This document shows, piece by piece, positions 39,719 through 52,635 of a stretch of 64,000 nucleotides of DNA (position 1 is the first letter of the stretch; each line of letters begins with the position of its first letter). The stretch spans positions 8,980,501 through 9,044,500 of the forward strand of contig JAYKKI010000095.1 in assembly GCA_039881145.1 (NCBI GenBank), given 5' to 3'. The position numbers were made by a program, and so were the translations under genes. Below the pieces are notes generated by a model. The model was not told the DNA's origin. It did no database searches and saw only the letters and a program-made list of their open reading frames with translations. The stretch comes from Druceiella hillmani (lineage: Eukaryota > Arthropoda > Insecta > Lepidoptera > Hepialidae).

Positions 39719-39806
39719 TTTTCTGGCCTTATTACTTTGATGTTATATTTTCTGGCCTTGTCACTTTGATGTTATATTTTCTGGCCTTATCACTTTGATG
39801 TTGTAT
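39719..39806 (+). repeat. Minisatellite, 30-bp unit, three copies
   Basis: TTTTCTGGCCTTATCACTTT followed by GATGTTATAT occurs three times head to tail with one or two changes per unit. Confidence 0.92.
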
Positions 39807-42800
39807 GTTGATGTATATATTAATTTAATTTACGTATTCCAACAGCGCGCTATATTGAATGTTTCTGGACTTTTGGCACTTCTAAACTTTTAATATTATT
39901 TAATTTTACTTAATTGCTTTAGACGTGAAATGGATAAAATTTCCATGAATATGAAATATGACCACCTAAGAACATAGATTGAATATGATAAAACTTACGT
40001 ATATATAATTATAAATTTGTATACTTCGATCTTTCTTGGATTGTTTATAATGTGGATCTGAAAGTAAATATCTAATTCGTGTATAATTAATCATTCTTTA
40101 CCCTCTCATTTACTCGTTCAACTATAACAGTTTAAATTTCTAAACATGATAACTCATGGTTGCATTACGGAAACTTAAACTTTAATTTTGCATACATTTT
40201 TTTTTCAAAAACCTTATAAGAATAGAAAATTAACTGAATAATATCTCTTTACACTTGAGAATACGTTATTACTATAAGGGAATTGCAATGACACAACAAA
40301 TGGTGTTAGCAGACATATGTTATGTCGGATTGCAAGCTACACATCAATAAGAAAACTGACGTGTACGATGTATGGAGATAATATTATTATATTAGCAACA
40401 GTTGATATGTTTCAACAACATGTTTCCATGTGAACGTCTCGAAACTTTATATATATAAAAAAATTGTAACAGAGTGAATTTTTTACATGGGAAATATTTT
40501 GAAGAGTGATGGATTAAGCATAACAAATGAAAATAGAAGCCAGTTTTTGAATTTTTGTCTGTCTGTCTGCATGTTTATTTGTTCGCCAATTACGCAAAAT
40601 CTACTGGACGGATTTCGATATAATTTACTAATAAATATGGTACGGTAATTTTCTTATTCCGAATTTAATACTACTTAGTAATTAATATGTCATTAAAAAG
40701 ATAAAATAAATTTCTTGAAGAACTACTTACCTATTATTATCTATTAATTTGAAGAACTTGATGTAAAACTAAGATACCACTGAGTGGTCATGAGAGCGAA
40801 ATATCCGTATTTAAGTTTGTTTAAATGAAATTATTCTACAAATTTTGTCTTTTTTAAATATTTATTTGGCATTTGTACATTTGAAAGATAACCAAATATA
40901 AATCATACTTTGTCAAAATTTTATATTTAATTGCATATCTACACTAGCATAATAATAATATAGTGTTTTTCTGTTTGCAATAAATTGCCGTAAAAACGAT
41001 CCATTATTTTTAATTAAAAATTTTGTATTGGAGTGTTGTATTCTAGAAATAATTTGAATTTTGTTTCATTTATAAATTCATTTTAGCAATTTCTTTTTTT
41101 ATTCAAGGTAAAAAACCAACCTGCAATCAGATTAACATTCGATGCACACGGTGATGAAAGGCAATTTAATTATTAGAATGAGAATTGCTTTCGATCAACC
41201 ATTTTCTTTGTTATTGAATTGTATCCTTTCGGAATGGGATTGACCGATTACTTTATTGTTTATGATATTTGTTGCGTTACTAATTTAATTACTAATTTTA
41301 ATCAATGTGTCTATTTACTTTTACATCTAATTTGGACATACGTGTCTGTGTGTGCGTGTTTCTTTTTGTTTTATTAATGACTATATTAAACATTATATCA
41401 CTTTATTAATGACTATATTACTTTATAAATTATAGAGAGGGACATCTTTAAAAGAATACTCGGAGTGTTGAACATATAAATTTTAACCGGCACCACCGCC
41501 TCCTACCCTCATCCCCTTTCTCTCATTTGTCAGCAATATGGATTTAAAAAATATGACTTAAAAAACTTTCATCAACAATATCTGGAGATATATACGTCTA
41601 CGAAACGCTATTTTGGCACGTACCGACAAGCAATTAGCGGTTTTTTGGCGTTACTCAGGATTCATTTCCACACCCTGTTGCTGCCATCGAAATTTATGAT
41701 GTACAATTATTGATATTCTGTTTAGTAAATTTGAATCACTCCCTACTTGCAAAGAAGTTCCATATGTTTTGTCAGCCATATCTAATTCTAATCACTTCCA
41801 CCGCGAATATAATGTGATTTCTTTTTGGATGTAAAGCCTGCGCGTCAACATGAGGCATACCTGTCTCACAACTTATGTGATAATAATATCATTGCTCTAC
41901 ATTTAACTCTGCGCCGACTCTCGCAGAACTTTTAATATTAACACCCATTGCTGTACTCCATACGATTTCAAAAGTAAATGTTAGTAAGCAAACCATTTTG
42001 TCAGTTCAGGTATTGTTAACCTTTTTCATATATATAACCTAACCTTTTTCAAATATAAATTTAACCTTTTCCATATTAAATAACCTTTTTCATACATATA
42101 TTTTATATTTCCGAATCAAAAATATAATTGTTTTCTTGGTATACATATTTACGCTGTATGCGCATGTAATTTATATTATATAGGTTATGCATTGAATTTA
42201 AAAGAAACTCAAATAGATAAGTCAATATGTTAAAAAAATGTATAATAATATCAATATATTTTCTTCCATTTTATTTCCAGGCTTTAGACTGAAAATGTTG
42301 AAACACGCCGACGCAATTAAAAAGTTGTTAGGCAGACTGTAATCAAACTTTCTTGTTTATACTCTAGCATACTGACAAGCAATAATTAATAAATATTTTT
42401 CAGTAATAATTAAAATAATGTTTTAAAGCATAAAATATACTAATACACAAAATATACTAGTATTATATGGGAAAATACCCTGCATTATTATCTAAACAAA
42501 ATTACAACATGAAATATGCTAATATTTAAAAATATCCAAAATACTTTAATATTTCATAGAAAGAAATACAGTACGGTGCAATAATCACATAGCAAAGAAC
42601 ATCACGCACTAATATATAGAAATGTACATTAATATATGTAAAACGCCAAATACATCAATATTTCACAAAAAAATAACACAGTACAACGATCACATCACAA
42701 TGAATGATTTACATTATTTTTCTTCGACTTGAATGTGTAAGGTTAGACGTTTTCCTTTTCCTGTCGCATACCATATTGTACGATTCTTATGTGACATTCG

Positions 42801-42977
42801 CGGACCCAATTCTCATCTAAATAGTATATTGTTCACTTTTCTCGTTTCATTCTTAAAGTGGTCCCTCTTTTCTATACTTCTAACCATTCGGAATGTATCT
42901 ATATACTAAAACCACCCCGGTGATTTCAGCCTACTGCCTTGCGCAGATTTTTATTAATATATTCTAATTTACGTATT

Positions 42978-42979
<2 letters not shown>
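39807..42979. other. No gene seen
   Basis: AT-rich. The phrase TTTGTCTGTCTGTCTGCATG near 40555, followed by TACTGGACGGATTTCGATA, is a common arthropod dispersed-repeat end, but the element's limits are not visible. A short run of TAACCTTTTTCATA-like words repeats at 42018-42105. Confidence 0.5.

Positions 42980-43011
<32 letters not shown>
42980..43011. repeat. (TA)n microsatellite
   Basis: TA run. Confidence 0.9.
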
Positions 43012-43016
<5 letters not shown>

Positions 43017-44421
43017 CAACGTGTTTTTCTCCTTCGTGCTTAAAGTATCGTGTCGAGAGCGTATTTTCCTTTACAAACGTAAGGACGCCACGTGATCCGG
43101 GTATAAGCTTAGATTCGCCATTTTTATAAATAATAAGAGCTAACTTAAAAATATATTACACATAATTATGTGTTACACCGAAATAAACACTGTAAAATGC
43201 AGTTCACTGAGTATAGCACAAAATAATTAAGTAATATTACAAAACGTTAAAATTGAAACAAGTAATATCTGAAATGAAAACTTTGCAAGCGCTGAAATCT
43301 GCACATGGATATTATTTAAAAAAAGGATTAATTTAACGTAATAATTAATGATAATAGAAGCAAAAAAATCTGTTTTTAGAGTTTTTGTCTGTCTGTATGT
43401 TAAAAAATTGCGGAATATTGGCTCTACTTTACCCATGTCAAGCGTCTGATTCGCGTCAATAACCGATCAATTGTTAAAGCCTCACCATTGCTACGGCTAC
43501 GCACCATTGCGTAGCCGTTACGGTTAACAAAACTTACGATTTATTTGTTAAAAATCTCAGGAATATATATGTATACTGACGTAATTAGTGTGACACCGCT
43601 GTGAATGTGTAGACAACGAGTGTAGCAAATAATTTTATGATCCTACCGGTGCGCTCGGGTTATTTCAAATTGTAACTACGTAGCCACACGTTATTTAGCT
43701 TTCCACTCATTTATCTCCCCTTCAATAAAAATACGTTTACGTAAACAAACATATTTATTTACTCGTTTAATCAAAGACTGGTTTATAAGTCGGTCATATG
43801 TAACTTGGACTAAAATCTGTGCCAATGACGCATTTAAAATAGAAACGATATTTCTATCCACTCATTAATTTTAAGTCGTTGCGGAACAGGCAGTTATCAA
43901 ATATATATCAGAATAACGAATAAAAGCTAATACTATAATAAGCATTGAAATATTGTAATAACTCTTCGACTTAGCGGTCTCGGTCCAACATAGTTTTAAT
44001 CCATATTAAACAATTTGAATGCAACGAATATTACGCTTCGCTTATAACGTACGAACAATGCATGCGCATTCGTATTGTAACCGGTGTATATTGTATTTTG
44101 GCCGGGTCACCTTTGCTTTACCTCATCCCTATATAGTTACAGCTTTCCGCAAGCGGTTGGCGAAAAAAAATTGAAATGATTTTTAATTTACTCTCACCAA
44201 TTGTCTCGAAATATTCATAAACCCGTAAATCGGTGTCTTTGTCTGACATACTGATTAGTTTTTGCAAATTGATGCTTTTTGAAAGTGCGACGAAAGTCCG
44301 GTATTAATATAAAGTTTTTAATCAAGTCTCTAGGTGTATTGACCAAAAAGAATGAATGTTACTTTTTTAGTGGTATAAAAATTAAATGCCAATTTTAAAT
44401 AAATATTAAATCTTAATTTGT
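43012..44421. other. No gene seen; one small hairpin
   Basis: An 11-bp perfect inverted repeat (43493-43503 with 43508-43518) is visible in the relatively GC-rich patch near 43500. Nothing else is recognised. Confidence 0.5.
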
Positions 44422-44429
44422 TATATATA
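44422..44429. other. hAT target-site duplication, left
   Basis: TATATATA abuts the left terminal repeat and also follows the right terminal repeat at 53836-53843. Eight bases is the hAT family's usual duplication size. Because the right copy lies in a TA array, it is supportive rather than decisive. Confidence 0.65.
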
Positions 44430-45505
44430 CACGGCCGCGCCGACCCCCCACAGCGCCTGTGTGCGAAATCTATGAAGCGCCTCTTTTTTTCATGAATCTT
44501 AATGTTTCAATTTATTTTTATTTCTTATTTGTTAATTTTGACCAAAATAAATGTTCTCTAGTTTTATATATTTAGATAATATTTTCCTAAATAGGTAAAA
44601 CCAGTTCGTTTTCGCTTGCCAATTATTATGAAAAATAAAACGCGAATTAAATTTTTACATATTTTATTTATGATGTTCCATCTAATCGTATAATTATATA
44701 TTAATAACAAAATAACTGACTTTTTTCTTATAATACTAATTACTACTACTATTACGTATGCTATGTTAAAAAAACAACAAGAGTCTAAAATGTGTAAGAA
44801 TATAAAAAAACATATTTAAATTATATTATTTCCACTCTTCTAGCTTTTTTCTTTGCGAAATCTTTAATAGTTTCCTGTATGTCTATATGGTCTAATATGA
44901 CCTCCTCTATGGATATTGTTGCGAAATTTGTTAATCTTTCCTGGCTCATTGTTGAGCGCAGGTAATTTTTTATTAGTTTTAATTTAGAAAAGGAGCTTTC
45001 CGCGCTTGCTACGGTAACTGGCATAGTTAGCAAAATTCGTAATGCTATTGTGATGTTAGGGCATGCAGCTGTCAAATTGTTTAAATATATAAATTCGAGA
45101 ATTTTCGCCACATCATTATTTAATTTTTTGAAAAAAGATTGACATAATATAATTTCTTCACACAAATCATCGGCGTTAATGTCCAATGAATCGTTTGCTG
45201 TAAGTTTTTCCTGCAAACGATGACAGCTAATTCTTAATTGACTTTGTTCTTGGTCATCACTTAGTTTAAATAAAAAATTAAACACGTCATTGTGATTATT
45301 CAATAAATTAAATCTTTCGTCTACGGAGGATAAAGCTTGATCCAATATATAAAAAAATACATTAATTTTAAAAGCTAATTTCGGATCATTTATAGTGTGG
45401 TCTTCGTGTTCATAATCAAAACTCTTTGGAGTCTTACGACGGGGTCTGGATCTGGAAGTTTCAAATTCAGCCTCGACATCTAATTTTTCGGCAATTTTCA
45501 TGGCA

Positions 45506-45510
45506 TCATT
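45506..45510. other. copia target-site duplication, left
   Basis: TCATT lies immediately left of the 5' LTR and again at 49743-49747, right of the 3' LTR. Five bases is the size expected of Ty1/copia integrases. Confidence 0.93.
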
Positions 45511-45647
45511 TGTTAGAATTAATATCAAAATAATGTATTTAATGTACTACTAGCGCCTTCTATGTGATATGGTTTGTAACTACCTACCTAAGGTTAATAT
45601 TAAGAAATAAATTCAGTCTTTGATCAACTACCATACACGTTTTATTA
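45511..45647 (+). repeat. copia 5' LTR
   Basis: 137 bp, unusually short for an LTR; starts TGTTAG and is followed directly by the primer binding site. It should carry promoter and polyadenylation signals; AATAAA at about 45606 fits the latter. Confidence 0.93.
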
Positions 45648-45664
45648 GGTTATGGGCCCAGACC
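45648..45664 (+). promoter_or_regulatory. Primer binding site, half-tRNA-iMet type
   Basis: GGTTATGGGCCCAGACC follows the LTR. Drosophila copia is known to prime from an internal fragment of initiator methionine tRNA and has nearly this sequence at this place. Confidence 0.85.
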
Positions 45665-45708
45665 CACATTTGCTAAAATCTTTTTGATTTTCTCGTGCGA
45701 AAGTAACT

Positions 45709-48700
45709 ATGTCGACATCGGGGTACTTAGTAAATGTGCCGAAACTCAAAGGACGCGAAAATTACGACGATTGGGCGTTTGCAACAAGTAATTTCTTGTT
45801 ACTTGAAGGCATTGACATTGAAAATGTACCGGCAACTATCAGTGAATCTGAGAAGAAAAAAGCTAAAGCAAAACTCGTTATGACAATTGACTGTTCATTA
45901 TATGTGCATATAAAAATTGAAACTACAGTGAACGGTGTGTGGAAGAAATTAAAACAGTTATTTGACGACATGGGGTATCAACGAAAAATAAGTTTGCTTC
46001 GTACATTGATTTCAATACGCCTCGATAACTGCGAATCCATGACATCCTATGTATCTCAAATGGTTGAGACAGCACATAAATTGAAAGGGACAGGTTTCGA
46101 AATCACAGACGAGTGGATTGGGTCATTACTTTTGGCGGGACTTCCAGATAAGTATTCACCGATGATAATGGCAATAGAACACTCTGGAATAGCCATTAGC
46201 GCTGACGTCATTAAAACAAAGTTACTTGATATGTGTTTGGAGGTTGGCACTACTGGAATCGACTCTGCCTTTTGGTCAAAACAGCGAAATAAAAAAGGCA
46301 ACACTGACAAGCAAATGTCAAAGTCAACCAGCAGTAAACAAATAAAGTGTTATAATTGCAAGAAGATCGGCCACTACAAAAATAAGTGTCCTGAATTAAA
46401 AGCAAATAAATAATTGAATGCTTTTAGCGCGGCGTTTTTCAACGGTTATTATAACACAGAAGACTGGTACATCGACTCAGGCGCAAGCGCGCATATGACG
46501 TCAAACCAAAAATGTTTACTCCGAACTCGACCAGTACACGAACCTAAAGAAATCGTAGTGGCAAATCAAATGACGGTGCCTGTAGTTAGTGTTGGTGAAA
46601 CACAGATAACGACATGCGTGAACAGTTCTCAGTATGACGTGATTGTGAAGGACGTATTGTATATACCGAATCTCACGGCAAACTTATTATCCGTAAGCCA
46701 ACTTATAGCTAAAGGAAATAAAGTTGTATTCAAAAAAGATACCTGTTTGATATACAACCAAGTGAATGAGCTTATTGGTACAGCAAATTTGATAAATGGA
46801 GTGTACAAGTTAAACACAAAAAAATTCGAGAACTCGTTATCGGCAATTTCAACATGGCATAAAAGGTTAGGACATATAAATAGTAAGTCCTTACAAAAAA
46901 TGAAAGAAGGAGCAGTAGAAGGAGTTCAACAGAATTGTGAAGTGTGCTGTGAGGGAAAACAATCACGTTTCTCTTTCCCATCAGCAAACCATAGAAGTGA
47001 AAAACTACTGGATGTAGTACACTCAGATTTATGCGGGCAGATGGAGACCAAGTCAATTGGTCTGGCGAAGTACTTTCTTCTGTTTGTGGATGATGCCAGC
47101 AGAATGACTTTTGTCTACTTCTTGAAGGAAAAGAACCAGGTGTTCCAGCATTTCAAAGAATTTCGAAGTTTAGTTGAGAATCAAACTGGAAACAAGATAA
47201 AAATACTCAGAACCGACAATGGAGGTGAATTTTGTTCACGTGAGATGGAAAGTTACTTAAAACAAGTAGGTATTGTCCATCAGAAGACCAATCCTCACAC
47301 TCCAGAGCAGAATGGACTCTCAGAGAGGTTCAACAGAACTATAGTTGAACGGGCAAGATATTTATTGTTTGAAGCAGGTCTCGACAAAAGTTTTTGGGCT
47401 GAAGCAGTTAATACTGCAGTTTACCTAAAGAACAGAACACCAGCCGCCAGTTTAGGCATGATGACACCATTTGAGAGGTGGACAGGTGAGAAACCAGACC
47501 TCAGCCATGTTAGAATTTTTGGCAGTAAAGTAATGGTGCATGTTCCCAAAATACAACGACAAAAATGGGATAAGAAGGCTGACAGATTAATTTTAGTTGG
47601 GTATCCAGATAATGTGAAAGGATACAGATTGTATAACCCAAGAACTAAAAAAAATACTACGAGCAGAGATGTCATCATTATGGAGAAAATGGAGTTGGAC
47701 GAAGCTCAGATTGTAGTAAACGATTGTGAAAATAAGTCAAAGAAAGATGAAAACTTAGAAGAAGATGAAAGTTTAATAGAAAATCCAGGTTCAGATCCAA
47801 ATGATTCAACATATATTTGTGAATCATCGTCTTCCCAAGATGACTCGTATCAATCTGTTACTGAAGAAGAGTCTTTTGCAGAGAATGAAGTTCAAATTGA
47901 AGCTAAGCGTAAAAGAAAGCCAGTAGAAAGATATGGGATGACCAATCTCTGTCTTCTGGATAATCTGGAATCATGTGATGAAGAACTCAGTTACGAAGCA
48001 GCAATAAATGGACCAGACAAGGAACAGTGGAGACAAGCGATGGAAGATGAACTGAAAGCTTTCGACGATAATCAAGCATGGACGTTTGTAGATAGGAAAG
48101 AAGCTGATAGAGTGATACATTGCAAGTAGGTATTCAAGAAAAAGTACGAAAGTGATAATAGTGTGCGATATAGAGCAAGACTGGTGGCAAAAGGTTTTAC
48201 CCAAAAAGAAGGTGTGGATTACGCTGACACATACTCACCAGTGCTTCGTTACTCTACACTAAGGTTTCTACTTGCTTTAAGTGTCAAACTTAACCTTGAA
48301 ATTACTCACTTAGATGTAACTACAGCATTCCTAAATGGTTACTTAAATGAAAAAGTGTATATGCAAGTTCCCCCTAATTTAGATTGTAAAGAAAATAGTG
48401 TTCTTAAATTAAATCGTGCAATTTATGGTCTAAAACAATCAGCCAGGGCTTGGAACGAAAGAGTAAATGATTCTTTATTAATATTAAATTTTGTTAAGTC
48501 AAAGTTAGAACCATGTCTGTATATAAAAAATTGTGAAAAGGAGCAGATCATAATAGCAATTTTTGTTGATGATTTTTTCATTTTTTCAAACAGTAGTAAT
48601 ATGGTTAAGGAGTTAAAAACAAATTTAATGTCAAAATTTAAAATTAAGGATTTGGGGCAATTAAAATAATGTTTGGGTATGAGAGTAAAAATGTATCAGA

Positions 48701-49506
48701 ATGGCAATATTTCCTTAGATCAAGAAAAGTTTGTAGACCATATTTTAAGTAAATTTAATATGACAAACTGTAAAGTTGTTGGTACTCCTGTTGAGAAAAA
48801 TTTAAAACTAGAGAAAAGTGTAGATGTTTGTAAACAATATCCATTCCAACAACTAATAGGAAGCTTAATGTACTTAAGTATTTTAACTCGCCCAGATATT
48901 TCCTATAGTGTGAGTTATTTGAGCCAATTTAATAATTCATATTCCTATACTCATTGGAAGCATGCGAAACGCATCCTAAGATACTTATGTAAAACTAAAT
49001 CTTATGGCCTAATGTTTATCAAAGATAATTGTAAATTAGAGGGTTTCGTTGATGCAGATTGGGCTTCAAACACACTAGATAGGAGATCCTATACGGGTTT
49101 CTACTTTAAACTTTCTGGAACTGCTATTTCATATGAATGTGAAAAACAACGTACTATAGCCTTATCAAGTACAGAGGCAGAATATATGGCAATTGCCGAA
49201 TCCTGTAAAGAGGCTATTTATTTAAGAAACTTGTTTTCTGAAATTGTAAACAGTTGTGATTATGTAATTATATTGTATAATGACAATCAAGGCGCTCAGA
49301 AGCTGTCTGAAAATTCTTTATTTCATAAAAGAACTAAACACATAGATGTGCGTCATCATTTTGTTAGAGAAGCAGTTGCTAACAATCTTATAAAGATAGT
49401 CTACATGCCAACATCTGAAATGCCAGCAGACTTGCTGACCAAGGGTTTAGATTGTGTTAAACATAACTATTTTGTAAAAAAGTTAGGTATTCGAAACATT
49501 GTTTAA
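45709..49506 (+). pseudogene. copia gag-pol with three in-frame stops
   Basis: One frame of 1266 codons. Gag (45709-46413) has the copia/UBN2-type core and a zinc knuckle CYNCKKIGHYKNKC at residues 214-227. Pol follows with the protease motif WYIDSGASAHMT (46467 on), the GAG-pre-integrase motif WHKRLGHI, and integrase acidic residues in HSDLCG, TDNGGEF and SERFNR. Next come the reverse transcriptase (ARLVAKGFTQ, catalytic FVDDFF near 48565) and RNase H (DADWAS, ALSSTEAEY). Stops: TAA 46411-46413 between gag and protease; TAG 48127-48129 where the family has tryptophan; TAA 48667-48669 where it usually has an aromatic residue. No frameshift was found. Normally the polyprotein forms virus-like particles and copies the element's RNA; this copy is unlikely to be autonomous unless stops are suppressed. 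Confidence 0.93.
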
Positions 49507-49596
49507 TAGGTGACTATCTGTAAATTAATAACATTTTTTGCTTTTATTAGTTTGTTAAAAATAATTTATATGTTACAAAGTTCAGATTATTTTGAT

Positions 49597-49605
49597 AAGT
49601 GGAGA
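49597..49605 (+). promoter_or_regulatory. Polypurine tract
   Basis: AAGTGGAGA immediately before the 3' LTR, the expected plus-strand primer position. Confidence 0.8.
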
Positions 49606-49742
49606 TGTTAGAATTAATATCAAAATAATGTATTTAATGTACTACTAGCGCCTTCTATGTGGTATCGTTTCTAACTACCTACCTAAGGTTAATATTAAGA
49701 AATAAATTCAGTCTTTGATCAACTACCGTACACGTTTTATTA
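49606..49742 (+). repeat. copia 3' LTR
   Basis: 137 bp, identical in length to the 5' LTR, with four substitutions by my count. It is followed by TCATT. Confidence 0.93.
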
Positions 49743-51379
49743 TCATTTACAATTTCTTCAAAATTTGCGTCGGTTCTAATTTTTATCAAAAACTTCTTTA
49801 ATTCCGTTAAAGCATCTAAAGCAACTTGCATATTCATATCGATGGACTGCACTATTTTGCTCACAAAATTTACTTTTGTCAATATTATATGCCATATATT
49901 TAGTGAACAAATTAATGAAAAGGAGCATATTTTTTCTGCTAGACATTTAGCGTCATATTTTGCGTTCTGATCATATGATACACCATTTGATATTTCATAT
50001 AATGCATCATAAATTTCTGGTAAATTTGTAAACAGCGGCTTGATAGCATCTATTCTGCTTGACCATCTTGTTTCAGACAATGGTTTTAAGGTCAGATTTA
50101 TGACATATTTTTTTAATAAGTCCCATCTTTTAGTAGAAGACGAAAAATATTCATATAATTCTTGCACCATACTAAAAAATCCAGTCGTATGATGATTGAG
50201 ATTGGCAGCATCGTTTACTATTAAATTTAAACTATGGCTAGCGCACGATACATAGAAAGGGCGGGGAATTAGATCCAGCAATCTTTTTTGAAGACCATTA
50301 TTTTTACCGCGCATATTTGATCCATTATCATAGCCCTGTCCCCTTAAGTTGTTTATTTCCAAATTAATTTTGTCTAGTTTTTCTATTATGAATGAGGTTA
50401 ATAAGGCGCCAGTTGTATCGATAATTGGACAGAAGGCTAGGAAATGCTCCCTTTTTTCCAACTTTCTAGTTTCTGTGTTAAAATTGACAAAACTTATTGT
50501 AATACTAATTTGCTCTACGCAATCCAGTATTATTGAAAAATATTTATTAATTTTACATAAATTTAAAATAAATTGTTGAATTTGGTTACCGAGTATGTAA
50601 ATGATTTCATTTTGGATCTTATCTCCAAGATAAGTCGGCATATTTTTGAAATCCGAATCATTCGTTACGCGTCGTATATGTTCAGTCATTGAAAGATCGA
50701 TTTTTCCTAACATTTCAATACATTTTAAAAAATTACCATTGTTACGATTGTATAATTTGTTGCTTTGGCCACGAAAAGCCATATTTTGTATACTTAGAAA
50801 CTGGACCACATATATTAGTCTTTTGATTACATCGTACCAGCGCTGCTTTTCAACCTCTAAAAGTTTTTGTTGTATACTATCAATAGTGTTTTTATTTTTA
50901 AGAGCGTGACACAAATCTGTCCATTTTTTATAATTATTGAAATGAGCAGAACTTTTCTCATGTCTGCTGCAATACAAAGGTAGATGTTGCCAATCACTAA
51001 CTCCCTCGCAAAATTTATTTTTATGTTTTGATTGAAATAGCTTGCAACAGAAGCAATAAACGGCATTTTTGGACACTGAATACAGCAGCCACTCTCTGTG
51101 ATACTTTTCACCATTTCCTAAATGCCTTTCATAATAAAACTCGGAAAATTTTTGCCCTGAAGAGTCAAGCGGAAAATTATACTGTTTAATCTGTTTAATC
51201 GGATTTTCTGTTAGATACTGGATCAAAGTAGCATTTAAAACTTCTGGCCAAAGTCCAGGGTCATCTTTGGAAAAAGTTGGTATTAGTGATGATAATTGTC
51301 TTGGCGTATCAGCAGTATCAGGCAGAGGCACGGACGTAACTTCGGCGGCATCATCTTAAATTAAAGACAGACAAACAAA

Positions 51380-52632
51380 AACATAATATTGCTCGTACAT
51401 ATCTAATCTACTTGTCTGAATAAACTGATTTGTCTATCTATGAATAATTATGTATTTTTTCTTAGTCGTGCACTCTTGACAGAGTGGTCGTGATCATGAT
51501 TCGGCCGGTTCCTTCGCCACTGCCGCCCTCGCGATGTGACGCCATATAGTTCGGTGTTTTGCGGAGTGAGAGCAGTCATTTACACTGGAGTGCGTCGCAG
51601 ATTTTATTAGGTCTGTCCACCGTGTTGGAGAACGTCCGCGGGATCGTTTGCCTTCGACTTTGCCTTGCACCACCAGTCGTTCTATAGAGTCCTCGTTACG
51701 GGTGACATGTCCAAAGAATTTGAGGATTCGCAATTGAACAGTCGACGATAATCTCTCTTTGATGTTAAGTTCCTTGAGGATTGAAACGTTGGTTCGGTGC
51801 GCGGTCCACGGGATCCTAAGCAAACTCCTCCAGCACCACATTTTCAGCGCGTTAATTTTGTGGCGGTCTTGCATCCTCAGCGTCCACGTCTCAGATCCAT
51901 ATAGAAAAACCGGAAAGCGAAAAATCATAAAAATCGAAAAACGCAAAATCATAAGTCGAACCTTTGTGTTTCTGGTTATTCTGCAGTCTTTCCAGATCTT
52001 TGTGAGTTTTTCCAATGATGATCTCGTCACGGTGCAACGTCTTCGTAACTCATCCTCGCAACCTCCATCATTAGCGATAGTGGAGCCCAGATATACGTAG
52101 CTCTTCACTACCTGGCATCCTGCTATATTTTGGATGTTATTGTTAGCACGATCTACAATCATCATTTTAGTCTTATCGCGATTGATTGTGAGCCCCAACT
52201 CCAATGCTGTGGTTTCCAGTCGTTGTAGGAGAGACTCGATTTCATCTTTTGTTGACGCTAGAAGGGTGGTGTCATTTGCGCATCTCAAGTTTGATATCTT
52301 CCGACCCCCCACCGATATTCCCTTATTTCAATCTTCAAGAACTATACGCATCAGGTATTATGTGTATATGTTAAAGAGAAGAGGAGATAATATACAGCCC
52401 TGTCTAACATTTGCTTGCGTTTTGACGCGTTCGGAGTCAATACCATCTACTCGGACCGCGACTGTGCCATCTTCGTATAGACGCCTAATGAGTTGTACAA
52501 GATGATACGGTACACCTATTTCCGTCAGGACCAACCACAGTTTCCACCACTTCACGGTATCGAAGGCTTTTCTGAAATCGACGAAGCATATATAGAGGGC
52601 AATGTTAAATTCTCTAGCCTTCTCTACAAATT
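51380..52632 (-). pseudogene. RTE-type LINE fragment, 5'-truncated, in the hAT intron
   Basis: Minus-strand order: FRKAFDTVKWWKLW and RQGCILSPLLFNIYT (52358-52620), two stops, then 51494-52312 with ISNLRCANDTTLLA, VYLGSTI, ALKMWCWRSLLRIPW and RILKFFGHV...GRSPTRW. This is the palm and C-terminus of RTE-like LINE reverse transcriptases. The catalytic YADD box reads CAND, so the second aspartate pair is damaged. The 3' UTR hairpin (ACTCTGTCAAGAGT near 51472-51486) is retained. The 5' end stops abruptly near 52632, which is usual for target-primed insertion. It lies between hAT exons 1 and 2, so it did not interrupt the coding sequence. Confidence 0.88.
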
Positions 52633-52635
52633 ATG

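Larger units (their letters stand above)
45511..49742 (+). mobile_element. Ty1/copia-type LTR retrotransposon, complete, 4.23 kb
   Basis: Two 137-bp LTRs flank a single long coding frame with gag and pol domains in copia order (protease, integrase, reverse transcriptase, RNase H). The 5-bp duplication TCATT and the exact interruption of the hAT exon show it is a later insertion. Both LTRs start TGTTAGAATT and end TTTTATTA. They differ at four positions by my count, suggesting a fairly recent insertion. Coding capacity is broken only by in-frame stops. Confidence 0.95.

Noticed and set aside
39532..39798. 88-codon hydrophobic frame as a membrane protein
   Set aside because: Its C-terminal third is simply the 30-bp minisatellite translated, and no family is recognised.
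43493..43518. Small GC-rich hairpin as a terminator or RNA gene
   Set aside because: An isolated 11-bp stem with no other support in an AT-rich eukaryotic intergenic region.
46772..47056. Antisense frames across copia (also 45762-45971, 46056-46310, 46629-46817, 47421-47678, 47971-48204)
   Set aside because: They are shadows of the gag-pol frame.
48127..48669. The second and third copia stops as programmed recoding sites
   Set aside because: They fall inside the reverse transcriptase at positions where the family has aromatic residues, so nonsense mutations are simpler.
50349..50909. Plus-strand frames across the hAT exon, and 51759-52505 across the LINE
   Set aside because: They are shadows of the minus-strand transposase and reverse transcriptase.
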